Assembly (NCBI GenBank): GCA_022710255.1
Contig: JAKLHG010000155.1
Coordinates: forward strand, 1-8,135
Length of the DNA stretch: 8,135 nt
Reading direction: 5' to 3'
Source of the DNA: Candidatus Hydrogenedentota bacterium
Lineage (GTDB): Bacteria > Hydrogenedentota > Hydrogenedentia > Hydrogenedentales > CAITNO01
Shown: positions 1-6,454 of the stretch, piece after piece
Layout: the number at the start of each line of letters is the position of its first letter
Position numbering within the stretch: position 1 is the stretch's first letter
Position numbers and translations under genes: made by a program
The notes under the pieces: generated by a model
Seen by the model: only the letters and a program-made list of their open reading frames with translations
Told to the model about the DNA's origin: nothing
The model's database searches: none

Positions 1-78
1 TTGGGAACCTACTCTCTCCTGAAATTCCATTTCTCTTTAGTCCATGTGTTGGGGTTCCCAAATATGAATTTGGGAACC
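1..78. repeat. TTGGGAACC inverted/direct repeat cluster with hairpin
   Basis: Three copies of the 9-mer TTGGGAACC alternate in orientation: forward at 1-9, reverse complement at 53-61 and forward at 70-78. Positions 53-63 and 68-78 form a perfect 11-bp stem around the 4-base loop ATGA. The outer copy at 1-9 can alternatively pair with 53-61, making a larger 61-base fold-back. It lies downstream of the minus-strand beta-helix gene, but the U-tract expected after an intrinsic terminator stem is missing on that strand, so it looks like a dispersed palindromic repeat rather than a terminator. The cluster starts at base 1 and may continue upstream of the window. Confidence 0.75.
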
Positions 79-104
79 AGAGTCGAAAAACAAAACGCAA
101 GTCA

Positions 105-2153
105 TCACCTTGCCCGGTCCGGGTGTTCATAAAGACCGATGCGGTCCATGGGAATAGCTTCAAAGCCGAAATCAAAGGCCGGTGAGTCGTCCTTCAGACG
201 GAAATCGCGCCGGGCCCGGTCAACAAAATGTGGGTCTTCATCTATCAGATTATTTTCGAAGGTCAGGTATTCCTTGGCGAGGGGTTCCATGCCGTCCCAC
301 TTGCCGCCAACACAGATATTGCGGGCAATAAGATTGCCTTTAGGCGCTTTGGGTTCGTCTTCAAGAATGCCAACCAGCTTCGGGTAGCGGTCGCTATAGG
401 GCGGTTCCTTGTAGCGAATGCCGGACAGGGTGCCTATTGTAGTGCCTTCTTCTATCCACTCATCGGCATGGTAATGGGCCCAGCCCAGGGCACGCGCGTC
501 CACATGCAGCGCGGGATCACAATCCACAAAGATGTTGTTCACCACGCTGCAGTCGCGCCCGCCGCCGATAAAAGCGGCACGGGTTACCTTGTAAAAGACA
601 TTGCCGATAATGTCGGCGGAACTGAACATGTCATCGAGATATACGCCCACACAGCCCTTCTCTAGATAGCCGAGAATTTCGTGCAGGTAATTGTAGCGGA
701 TAATGTTGCCGCGCATGGTCCAGTTGCGGCCGGTGTACATGGCCCCGGCATCGTTGGATTCCAGGCACACGTGATGGAGTTCATTAAACTCGATGCAGTG
801 ATCGTTGCCTCCGAAGTTGATGCCGATGTGCGGCGCGTTATGGATGTGGTTGTGGGCGGCCCGGTTGCCCACCCCTTGCAGGTTGATGCCGGAACGGTAC
901 ATGCGGTACCAACGTCCGTAATCATAAATATGGTTGTTCTCGGCCAGGTGTCCGGCAGGGGTGAGCGTTTCACGGTTGCCGCCGCTGAGGCTAATGCCGC
1001 CGCCGCCCATCTGATAGATGTCGCATCCGAATACGGTATGCGCCTTTTCGCCGGACACGCTTATGGCGTCGCCACCGCAGTTGCGCACCGTGCAGGCCGC
1101 TATGCGCACCGCTTCGCCGTCACCGACGCTTACGGCCAGATCGCGGGACATCTCGAATACCAGCCCGTGCAGGACAAGATATCCGCCATTAGTAATCGTC
1201 ACCAGATTGGACAATACCGAAACCTGGATATCCCCCGGTTGGGTGGCCTCCGGCGGCCAGAAATACAGGGCGCCCGACTCACGGTCCACATACCATTCCC
1301 CCGGCTGATCAATTTCGGAAAGCATATTGTACGCGTAATACCATTGCCTGGGACGGTAACCGTAGGTATGATAGGGCTCTTCCAGCCGGATCTGGGATTT
1401 CTCCAAATCAATTTCAGCGATTTTCTGGCGCTGGTCCGACCAGTCCCAAAACCAGTAGCCGTGCGTCCAGCCGTCCGTTTCTCCAACCCATCGCGCGGGC
1501 CGGTCGCCCTCGTAGGTGAACAGGCCGGTCTTGCTCCCCTTGATGCCGTGGATTTGATGTCCGTCCTCCACCACGATATCCTGGATAGTGGTGAAGCCCT
1601 CATTGGGCCAGCGAGACAGCGTCATGGGTTTGCCGCGGAAATAAAGTTCCATGCCGCCACCCGCCGGCGAACCGAAGTCTGTAATGCCCAGCGCCTTCAA
1701 ATCCGCCTGAACCACATTAGGCCTCGCAGCCGCATCCAGCCGGTCCAGCACCGCGGCATCGGTCACCGGTGAAAACGTATCCACCGCCACCCCGCCGCTG
1801 AGAATCGCCTGGCCTTTTGTAGAAGCGGCATATACAACGGGGTTCTCCGGTGTTCCGCCATCCTCAGCCTCAAGGGTAAAGGGCTCTGCAAGCCGGTAGA
1901 CGCCGGGCGCCAGTTCCACGCGAATGCCGCCCTCAGGCAATCCACCCGAGGTTTTGGTCTCCCTGATCCTGGTTCGCGCTCCGGCCAGCGTGGCCAGGGG
2001 CCCGTCGGTTCCCCCGGCATTCGGCAAGGGTACTTGTCCGGACCAGGCATCATTGCCTGTAGGGGAAATATAGAGGGTGGTTAATGCCTGTGTGGAAAAG
2101 GAAGCCAGCACCAGCAACAGCACAACGGATTGAGGCAGATACATGCGCTTCAT
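105..2153 (-). CDS. Secreted right-handed parallel beta-helix protein, GH141-like
   Basis: This encodes 682 residues and is probably an exported carbohydrate-active enzyme. Residues 1-23 are a signal peptide: positive KR, then a Leu/Val-rich core, with cleavage likely after STQA. The mature protein opens with YISPTGNDAWSG (28-39), the usual start of large bacterial beta-helix proteins. The segment around 258-300 (RQWYYAYNMLSEID, then GEWYVD and LYFWPP) is typical of the same group. Repeating helix rungs rich in N, G, H and I run about 315-545. Within them, NDAGAMYTGRNW (467-478) and VYLDD (504-508) place Asp468 and Asp507/508 about 40 residues apart, a layout compatible with a catalytic acidic pair as proposed for GH141 fucosidase/xylanase enzymes; this assignment is inference from memory of the family. 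The tail DPHFVDRARRDFRLKDDSPAF (640-660) is the standard C-terminal signature, so the gene looks intact. ATG at 2153 is preceded on the minus strand by AGGAG with a 7-base spacer, which decides the start. It is transcribed divergently from the heparinase-like gene. The substrate is unknown, and it could instead be a non-catalytic or lyase-type beta-helix. Confidence 0.88.
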   Translation of the reverse strand: MKRMYLPQSVVLLLVLASFSTQALTTLYISPTGNDAWSGQVPLPNAGGTDGPLATLAGARTRIRETKTSGGLPEGGIRVELAPGVYRLAEPFTLEAEDGGTPENPVVYAASTKGQAILSGGVAVDTFSPVTDAAVLDRLDAAARPNVVQADLKALGITDFGSPAGGGMELYFRGKPMTLSRWPNEGFTTIQDIVVEDGHQIHGIKGSKTGLFTYEGDRPARWVGETDGWTHGYWFWDWSDQRQKIAEIDLEKSQIRLEEPYHTYGYRPRQWYYAYNMLSEIDQPGEWYVDRESGALYFWPPEATQPGDIQVSVLSNLVTITNGGYLVLHGLVFEMSRDLAVSVGDGEAVRIAACTVRNCGGDAISVSGEKAHTVFGCDIYQMGGGGISLSGGNRETLTPAGHLAENNHIYDYGRWYRMYRSGINLQGVGNRAAHNHIHNAPHIGINFGGNDHCIEFNELHHVCLESNDAGAMYTGRNWTMRGNIIRYNYLHEILGYLEKGCVGVYLDDMFSSADIIGNVFYKVTRAAFIGGGRDCSVVNNIFVDCDPALHVDARALGWAHYHADEWIEEGTTIGTLSGIRYKEPPYSDRYPKLVGILEDEPKAPKGNLIARNICVGGKWDGMEPLAKEYLTFENNLIDEDPHFVDRARRDFRLKDDSPAFDFGFEAIPMDRIGLYEHPDRAR

Positions 2154-2266
2154 GCGTGTTCTCCTGTTTTAAGTTACAACATCTCTTTGAAACTCGCAGG
2201 GATATCCTATCATTTTAAAGGGCTATGATATCAGTTGCCGCCCAAATTCTGTCCTATATAACGAGA

Positions 2267-2279
2267 AAAAATGGGACTG
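2267..2279 (+). repeat. Degenerate copy of the AAAAAGGGGACTG core
   Basis: AAAAATGGGACTG matches 12 of 13 bases of 2447-2459 in the nearby 91-base fold-back. No matching right arm is visible close by, so this may be a decayed half-element or chance similarity. Confidence 0.35.
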
Positions 2280-2347
2280 TTGCCCGCTGCAATAATGAGA
2301 GGACCCTTTGTTGGGGTAGGTACCATGATGTATAGTCCAGACTTTGA

Positions 2348-2379
2348 ATTCGTTCTCGGGCCAAGGGGCGGGAACGAAT
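2348..2379. repeat. Hairpin, 11-bp stem
   Basis: ATTCGTTC (2348-2355) pairs perfectly with GAACGAAT (2372-2379). The stem continues inward through one G-T wobble (2356/2371) and two more pairs, leaving a loop of about 10 bases. No T-run follows on either strand, so it is not a standard intrinsic terminator. It sits directly beside the next hairpin. Confidence 0.65.
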
Positions 2380-2383
2380 AAGC

Positions 2384-2411
2384 TTTTTCAGTTGCCCTGC
2401 CAACTGAAAAA
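2384..2411. repeat. Perfect 11-bp hairpin with T-first/A-last polarity
   Basis: TTTTTCAGTTG (2384-2394) is the exact reverse complement of CAACTGAAAAA (2401-2411), with a 6-base loop. On both strands the T-run comes before the stem and the A-run after it, the opposite of an intrinsic terminator. It starts four bases after the 2348-2379 hairpin ends, giving a two-hairpin unit. Confidence 0.7.
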
Positions 2412-2444
2412 CTTTGTTGGACTAAAAGCAAGTAAGAAGACGGA

Positions 2445-2535
2445 GCAAAAAGGGGACTGACTGCTAAATAGCCAATGATTGCAGCATAGAGGCTGTTTGT
2501 CAGTCCTTGCTGCTATTTGGTAGTCCCCTTTTTGC
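2445..2535. repeat. 91-base fold-back element, AAAAAGGGGACT / AGTCCCCTTTTT
   Basis: The outer arms 2445-2458 and 2522-2535 are a perfect 14-bp inverted repeat (GCAAAAAGGGGACT). A second stem pairs CTAAATAGC (2464-2472) with GCTATTTGG (2512-2520), with one G-T wobble, and an inner one pairs GCAGCA (2481-2486) with TGCTGC (2508-2513). GGACTGAC (2454-2461) can also pair with GTCAGTCC (2499-2506), so two mutually exclusive folds exist. The A-run, GC stem and T-run order is that of a bidirectional intrinsic terminator, but the position between divergent genes argues for a REP/MITE-like repeat. No transposase is nearby. Confidence 0.8.
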
Positions 2536-2579
2536 GGACACAGGAAAGAATACCGACAGCGAAACCCTTTAGCCCAACG

Positions 2580-2595
2580 GTGTCAATATAGACAC
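2580..2595. promoter_or_regulatory. Operator-like palindrome GTGTCAATATAGACAC
   Basis: The arms GTGTC and GACAC are perfect, the central ATAT is self-complementary, and only the A/A pair flanking the centre breaks symmetry. It is centred about 40 bases upstream of the candidate -35 box of the heparinase-like gene, a place where an activator dimer could bind. No regulator is encoded in the window, so the binding protein is unknown. Confidence 0.45.
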
Positions 2596-2626
2596 AGTGA
2601 AACGGAATATTACTTGATCTGAATCC

Positions 2627-2656
2627 TTGACATACCCAAGGGTACATGGGCATCAT
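2627..2656 (+). promoter_or_regulatory. Candidate sigma70 promoter for the heparinase-like gene, with a spacer palindrome
   Basis: A perfect -35 box TTGACA lies at 2627-2632. After an 18-base spacer, CATCAT (2651-2656) is a 4/6 match to the -10 box. Transcription would begin near 2663, giving a leader of about 70 bases before the ATG at 2734. The palindrome TACCCAAGGGTA (2633-2644) fills the spacer, where a bound repressor would block polymerase. The -10 match is weak, which would fit a regulated promoter. Confidence 0.45.
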
Positions 2657-2733
2657 AACTCTTGCTTTGGGTGTAAAAGGAGATGCATACCGCAGAGGGA
2701 CATATCGAGAACCACAATCAGGGAGATGTTTTC

Positions 2734-5061
2734 ATGGTGTTTATGATTCGAAAGGCCCTTCTATTCTTTTTCCTGGCTGCGAGTCCACTTTGTTTGGCAA
2801 CACCCGCCTGGGAACTGAACGAAGGTCCCGCGGAACCGGGAACCTGGGGATTCCGGCCGGAAGAGCATGCGGTAGTAGAGACCAATCCCCCGCCGTTTAG
2901 CTGGCGTCCGGAGGATACGGCGGTTTCCTATGAACTTGAGGTCGCCTCGGACAGGGGTTTTGAAACGGTTGTCTATCGCAGGGAAGCCCTTTCCTGGTCG
3001 GCCCATTGTCCTGACCGCAGTTTGAATCCGGGCGCCTACTATTGGCGTTATCGTGGCAAAGATGAACAAGGGCTGTTTTCCGTGTGGAGCACGCCCCGCG
3101 GGTTTACCATGCCAGAGGATAGTGTAGCCTTTCCCATGCCCGCCCTGGAGGATCTTATAGCGCGTATTCCCGCAGCACACCCGCGCCTTTTCATGGATGC
3201 CGCCGAGGTGGTGCGGCTGCGCGGGCTGGCTGAGGGGCCTTTGTCAAAGCGCTGGACCACCTTGCTGAAACAAGCCGATAGCTTGCTTGAAACGCCCCCC
3301 GATGCCAGCGAACCGCCCAAGTATCCCCCCGGCACGGAACGCAAGGGCAACGAATGGCGGCGCATCTGGTGGGGCAACCGGACCCACGGCATTAAGGCGG
3401 CCGATGGCGCGGCTACCCTGGCATTTGTCTATCAACTCAGCGGCGACCGGCGTTATGGCGAGGCCGCCCGGGACCTGCTGCTGGCGGTGTGCGAATGGGA
3501 TCCAAAAGGCGCAACGAACTACACCTACAATGACGAAGCCGCCATGCCGCTGTTGTACCTGCCGTCCCGGACCTATACCTGGATCCATGAGTTGCTGACG
3601 CCCGAAGAGCGACAGCGCGTCATAGATGTCATGCATGTGCGCGGCCGGGACTGTTTCGACAGCCTCCGTAAACGAAAACATTTGTGGCAGCCCTACAGCA
3701 GTCACCACAACCGCGCCTGGCATAAATTGGGCGAATTGGCCACCGTGTTTCATGATGTCATCCCGGAAGCGCCCGGCTGGCTGGATTATGGCATGACGAT
3801 CTTCTACACCTGTTATCCCGTTTGGGGCGATGCCGACGGCGGCTGGCATGAAGGCCAGGCCTATTGGCTCAGTTACCTGAGCCGTTTTCTTTACTGGGCG
3901 CTGGCCATGCGGGAGCCCTACGATATCAACGCCTTTGACAAACCCTTCTTTAAACATGCGGGAGACTTCGGCCTGTATGTCTGTCCGCCCGGCACCGAAA
4001 CAGGCGCCTTCGGCGACTTGGCACAGGGTTCCTCCTCGAAACGGATTGCTTCCTTCATGGGCCAGATGGCGGCGGTTTCGGACAACCCCTATTGGCAATG
4101 GTACGCTGAACAGCATGGCGATACCGGTCCCGGCGGCTACTTCGGTTTTTTGACGGCGGCCCGGGAGCGCCGTGTGGAAGCGCGTTCACCCGATACGCTG
4201 CCGTCCTCCAGGGTATTCCGGGAAACCGGCCTGGCCGCACTGAACAGCACCTTGCTTAACGGGGAGGATAACGTCCAGATCCATTTCAAATCGAGCCCCT
4301 TCGGCACCCAAAGCCATGGCTACAATGCCAACAATGCCTTCCTCTTAAACCTTCGCGGCAAACGCATGTTGCTACAATCGGGGCAGCGCGACATCTACGG
4401 CAGTCCCCATCATAAAGATTGGATGTGGCAAACGAAGTCCGATAATGCCATCCTGGCGAATGGCGAAGGGCAGTATCCCCATACGGTCAAGTCACAGGGA
4501 AAAATCACCCATTTCCATACCAGTAATGTTTTTGACCTGGTTACGGGCGAAGCGGGCGACAGTTATGAAACCCTGGACCGCTGTGCGCGGCGCATCTTCT
4601 TTTTCAAGCCCGGTGTCATCGTCATTCATGACCTCCTCGAAGCACCGGAACCTTCCACGTTTCAATGGTTGCTGCACGCGCAACAGCCATTCGCCCTGGG
4701 CACGCAGATGCTCTACTTGGAAACCGATGCCGGAAAATTGGACATCACATTCATGAAACCGGATGGACTTGCTTTTTCACAGACCAGTGAATTTGATCCG
4801 CCGCCACACGATTGGGCCAACATTAACCTCAAGGAATGGCATGTTACCGCCGCCACGGGAACACCGGAAAAAGCGCTCGAGTTTGTTACGGTTATCCGCG
4901 TGGACAACACGCTTGCACCGGCAACGCTTTCGGAAGAAGCGGGCGGTACCGTCCTGTCCATAGAACTGCCTGAAGATACCGCCTATGTTGTTCTGAAGAA
5001 AGACCGGTTTCAGGTACAGTATACGGATATTAACCGTTGGTGGGAAGATAAGGACGTCTAG
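2734..5061 (+). CDS. Secreted DUF4962 / heparinase II/III-family protein, probable polysaccharide lyase
   Basis: This encodes 775 residues from the chosen start. Residues 1-22 are a signal peptide (Arg-Lys followed by a Leu/Phe core, cleavage likely after CLA). Residues about 45-125 look like a fibronectin-III-type sandwich (NPPPFSW, YELEVASD, AYYWRYRG), the usual N-terminus of DUF4962 proteins. HPRLFMD (149-155) begins the alpha-helical toroid. Candidate active-site motifs follow in the expected order: SHHNRAWH (323-330), WHEGQAYW (371-378, Tyr377), then SHGYNANNAF (527-536) and SDNAILANGEGQ (569-580) in the C-terminal beta-sandwich heparinase II/III domain. The His-Tyr-His order resembles that of heparinase II and PL15-type lyases, which cleave uronic-acid polymers by beta-elimination. 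The exact substrate cannot be read from the sequence. ATG at 2734 is preferred over the in-frame ATG at 2683 because it has AGGGAG at 2720-2725 with an 8-base spacer and places the signal peptide at the N-terminus. The 2683 ATG would add 17 polar residues ahead of it. The gene appears complete and probably works with the divergent beta-helix protein. Confidence 0.9.
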   Translation: MVFMIRKALLFFFLAASPLCLATPAWELNEGPAEPGTWGFRPEEHAVVETNPPPFSWRPEDTAVSYELEVASDRGFETVVYRREALSWSAHCPDRSLNPGAYYWRYRGKDEQGLFSVWSTPRGFTMPEDSVAFPMPALEDLIARIPAAHPRLFMDAAEVVRLRGLAEGPLSKRWTTLLKQADSLLETPPDASEPPKYPPGTERKGNEWRRIWWGNRTHGIKAADGAATLAFVYQLSGDRRYGEAARDLLLAVCEWDPKGATNYTYNDEAAMPLLYLPSRTYTWIHELLTPEERQRVIDVMHVRGRDCFDSLRKRKHLWQPYSSHHNRAWHKLGELATVFHDVIPEAPGWLDYGMTIFYTCYPVWGDADGGWHEGQAYWLSYLSRFLYWALAMREPYDINAFDKPFFKHAGDFGLYVCPPGTETGAFGDLAQGSSSKRIASFMGQMAAVSDNPYWQWYAEQHGDTGPGGYFGFLTAARERRVEARSPDTLPSSRVFRETGLAALNSTLLNGEDNVQIHFKSSPFGTQSHGYNANNAFLLNLRGKRMLLQSGQRDIYGSPHHKDWMWQTKSDNAILANGEGQYPHTVKSQGKITHFHTSNVFDLVTGEAGDSYETLDRCARRIFFFKPGVIVIHDLLEAPEPSTFQWLLHAQQPFALGTQMLYLETDAGKLDITFMKPDGLAFSQTSEFDPPPHDWANINLKEWHVTAATGTPEKALEFVTVIRVDNTLAPATLSEEAGGTVLSIELPEDTAYVVLKKDRFQVQYTDINRWWEDKDV

Positions 5062-5107
5062 GCGCTTACGGCCATTTCGCTGACAATTAGTTATGAGTTT
5101 GAAAATA

Positions 5108-5193
5108 CTGGGAGCGCCGCCATCTCTGGCGGCTGGCGCGGGCAAGATAGTCTATGATGTTAGCCCTGCCGGCAAGGATGTCTGCGTTCCCAG
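5108..5193. repeat. About 86-base palindromic element with imperfect terminal inverted repeats
   Basis: CTGGGAGCGC (5108-5117) and GCGTTCCCAG (5184-5193) are reverse complements at 9 of 10 positions, the tenth being a G-T wobble. Inside, GCCGCC (5116-5121) pairs with GGCGGC (5128-5133) around ATCTCT. Further in, GGGC (5140-5143) can pair with GCCC (5163-5166), and CCTGCCGGCAAGG is near-palindromic. The GGGAGCGC-GCC-GCCATCT arrangement recalls dispersed intergenic palindromes common in environmental bacterial genomes; this is familiarity, not a database result. It could be a non-autonomous mobile element or REP-like repeat. Confidence 0.6.
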
Positions 5194-5251
5194 TGGCGTA
5201 ATATCTGATGGTTGCGCCGCAGGCGCCACTTCTTCCGGGCGAAGTCCCGGA
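5192..5251. repeat. Two adjacent small GC-rich hairpins
   Basis: AGTGGCG (5192-5198) pairs with CGCCACT (5224-5230), enclosing an alternative tight hairpin GCGCC-GCA-GGCGC (5214-5226). Immediately after, TCCGGG (5234-5239) pairs with CCCGGA (5246-5251) around CGAAGT. No T-run follows. They abut the preceding terminal-inverted-repeat element and may be part of the same repeat block. Confidence 0.5.
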
Positions 5252-5407
5252 CGAAGCGTAGGTACTTAAAATCACATTATATACCAAGTCGTTTGCAGGC
5301 CACTTCCTGAAACAAACATGCCGGCGTTCTGGTCAAAATATCGGCCAGGAACATAGTCAGGCCCACAGAAACAGATGGTACAATAAGATGAGACAAGGTG
5401 CCATGTG

Positions 5408-5422
5408 CAATAACGATTATTG
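5408..5422. promoter_or_regulatory. 15-base palindrome CAATAACGATTATTG, operator-like
   Basis: Perfect 6-base arms CAATAA and TTATTG flank a 3-base centre CGA. It is AT-rich and lies about 125 bases upstream of the membrane-protein ATG, a size and symmetry typical of a dimeric regulator site. No protein partner can be named, and chance occurrence is possible. Confidence 0.3.
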
Positions 5423-5453
5423 AGTGCTTATGCTTAACCTTTTGTTTTGGGGG

Positions 5454-5482
5454 ATGTCAGTCCTTTTAAGGGGGACTCACAT
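5454..5482 (+). repeat. Leader hairpin related to the 2445-2535 fold-back
   Basis: ATGTCAGTCC (5454-5463) pairs with GGACTCACAT (5473-5482) through nine Watson-Crick pairs and one C/C mismatch; two G-T pairs can extend it inward. The left arm shares the 11-mer TGTCAGTCCTT exactly with 2498-2508, and GGGGACTCAC (5471-5480) differs by one base from GGGGACTGAC (2452-2461). It ends 63 bases before the ATG of the membrane-protein gene. It is probably a shortened relative of the larger element, possibly acting as a leader structure. Confidence 0.5.
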
Positions 5483-5545
5483 ATTATCGCTGTATGCTGT
5501 TACGCAAACCAGGTCAAGGGCCCGGCGTATCGGTCAGGAATAGTT

Positions 5546-6346
5546 ATGGAAGCGTTGAAACGTTGGATAAAAGGGGAACACACCCCGGTCGAAATCCGGC
5601 TGCATCTGGCCTTGCTTGCGGTCGGGTACTGGGGATTAATCTACTGTGCTTTTCGAGGGTATACCAGCCTGCATCCGTATTCGGTAATGACCCATACCTT
5701 GAGCGAGCTGGGCAGTTTTGACGACAGGCATAACCCGGAATTCTACTGGATATTTACCTTGGCCATGGTCTATTGCGGGGCCGCCATGATCCCCATCGTC
5801 CTCTATATCCGACGCAAACTTGCCGTTGTATCCGAGGTGGGGGCATGGGTGGGTTCCCTGTTTTTCATCTTGGGTTGTGTGGCCATTATTCTTACAGGCC
5901 TGTTTCCCGATGCCCACGGCAAGGTATTCGGCGCGTGGGAATACCGGCATGTTCACATGAAAACAGCGGTAACCATCGCGATAGGTTTTGGCGTAGGCAT
6001 ACTATGGCATTGGATACTGCTCCTCAGGGATATGGTGACCCGTGGGACATTCAATGCCGAGGGAAAACTGCCCTATTTGAAACTAATGGGGCCATTTTCT
6101 GTCACCTTGCCTGTTTTTGCGGCCATAGGCTTGCGGCTTGAATGGCGCTATCTTTACGCTGCGATCTATGCGGCCCTGTATGCGTCCCGGGAAGAAATGA
6201 GCACCTATTGGGGCTATGTGGAAAAGGGGTTCCGTTCATTTCCCCTACTGGAGCACCTGTCCATCTGGGGGCTGACTATTTTTGTCATCTGGTTCGCCGC
6301 CGTGCTGCCCTATGAACTGGAACAAAGCCAGCGACTGCGGAAATAA
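5546..6346 (+). CDS. Six-helix integral membrane protein, DUF998-like
   Basis: This encodes 266 residues with hydrophobic segments at about 17-37, 66-88, 97-120, 137-160, 180-196 and 238-255, so it is an inner-membrane protein. Between helices 1 and 2, THTLSELGSFDDRHNPEFYW (49-68) resembles the conserved Ser-Glu-Leu-Gly and Asn-Pro loop of DUF998-type proteins. After helix 3, GLFPDAHG plus a following His pair (118-137) matches the FP...H region of the same group. The biochemical role of that family is not established, and I infer none. The reading frame is open back to a TTG at 5447, but ATG at 5546 is chosen because CAGGAA sits 6 bases upstream and the extension (5447-5545) encodes the leader hairpin and non-membrane sequence. 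There is no close neighbour on either side; a terminator follows at 6394-6432, so it is likely monocistronic. The large loop about 197-237 is rich in Tyr and charged residues and less typical of the family. Confidence 0.75.
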   Translation: MEALKRWIKGEHTPVEIRLHLALLAVGYWGLIYCAFRGYTSLHPYSVMTHTLSELGSFDDRHNPEFYWIFTLAMVYCGAAMIPIVLYIRRKLAVVSEVGAWVGSLFFILGCVAIILTGLFPDAHGKVFGAWEYRHVHMKTAVTIAIGFGVGILWHWILLLRDMVTRGTFNAEGKLPYLKLMGPFSVTLPVFAAIGLRLEWRYLYAAIYAALYASREEMSTYWGYVEKGFRSFPLLEHLSIWGLTIFVIWFAAVLPYELEQSQRLRK

Positions 6347-6393
6347 TAGTGACCCGGATATTCCAGGTCTCGTACTCCAAACAGCATGCCACG

Positions 6394-6432
6394 GGGTATT
6401 TCCCCCTTCGGGCAGGGATATCCCACTTTTTT
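6394..6432 (+). terminator. Intrinsic terminator after the membrane-protein gene, TTCG tetraloop
   Basis: Outer GGG (6394-6396) pairs with CCC (6422-6424), AT with AT, then TCCC (6401-6404) with GGGA (6415-6418), and CC with GG closing a TTCG loop (6407-6410). One T-T mismatch and small bulges are tolerated. Two bases after the stem comes a run of six T (6427-6432). The stable C(UUCG)G loop and T-run, about 50 bases past the stop codon at 6346, are the expected arrangement. Confidence 0.65.
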
Positions 6433-6454
6433 CTGAATATATCCGGCGACGATG

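Larger units (their letters stand above)
2154..2733. other. Divergent intergenic region (580 bases) with fold-back elements and regulatory palindromes
   Basis: This gap separates the two divergent secreted-enzyme genes and I find no convincing gene in it. A 66-codon open frame on the minus strand (2231-2431) runs through two hairpins, has no recognisable domain and is rejected as a gene. The gap holds a degenerate AAAAATGGGACTG motif (2267-2279), hairpins at 2348-2379 and 2384-2411, the 91-base fold-back at 2445-2535, palindromes at 2580-2595 and 2633-2644, and a promoter at 2627-2656. I could not identify a good sigma70-type promoter for the minus-strand gene. Confidence 0.7.
5062..5545. other. 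Intergenic region (484 bases) rich in hairpins
   Basis: No supportable gene lies here. A 66-codon minus-strand frame (5087-5287) crosses several palindromes and is rejected. In order, the gap contains an 86-base element with terminal inverted repeats (5108-5193), small GC-rich hairpins (5192-5251), a 15-base palindrome (5408-5422) and a leader hairpin (5454-5482). No clear terminator with a T-run follows the heparinase-like gene. The 110 or so bases from 5290 to 5400 show nothing I recognise. Confidence 0.7.

Noticed and set aside
681..1772. A 363-codon plus-strand frame opposite the beta-helix gene
   Set aside because: It is antisense to a gene with an intact signal peptide, family motifs and good ribosome binding site; long antisense frames are common in GC-rich codon use.
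2231..2431. A 66-codon minus-strand open frame in the divergent gap
   Set aside because: It has no recognisable domain, is crossed by two strong hairpins, and its sequence looks like translated repeat DNA.
2445..2535. Treating the fold-back as a bidirectional terminator
   Set aside because: The flanking genes diverge from this gap, so no known transcript ends here; a repeat element fits better, although the A-run/stem/T-run order remains notable.
2683..2733. Upstream ATG extension of the heparinase-like protein
   Set aside because: AAGGAG directly abuts this ATG with no spacer, and the extension would bury the signal peptide behind 17 polar residues.
3244..4116. A 290-codon minus-strand frame inside the heparinase-like gene
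   Set aside because: It is antisense to conserved domain sequence and has no family resemblance or plausible start signal.
5447..5545. TTG-initiated 33-residue extension of the membrane protein
   Set aside because: It overlaps the leader hairpin, lacks a ribosome binding site with proper spacing, and ATG at 5546 has CAGGAA at 6 bases.
5062..5545. CRISPR array or tRNA in the hairpin-rich gap
   Set aside because: The hairpins differ in sequence and spacing, there are no regular direct repeats, and no cloverleaf with a CCA-type end could be formed.
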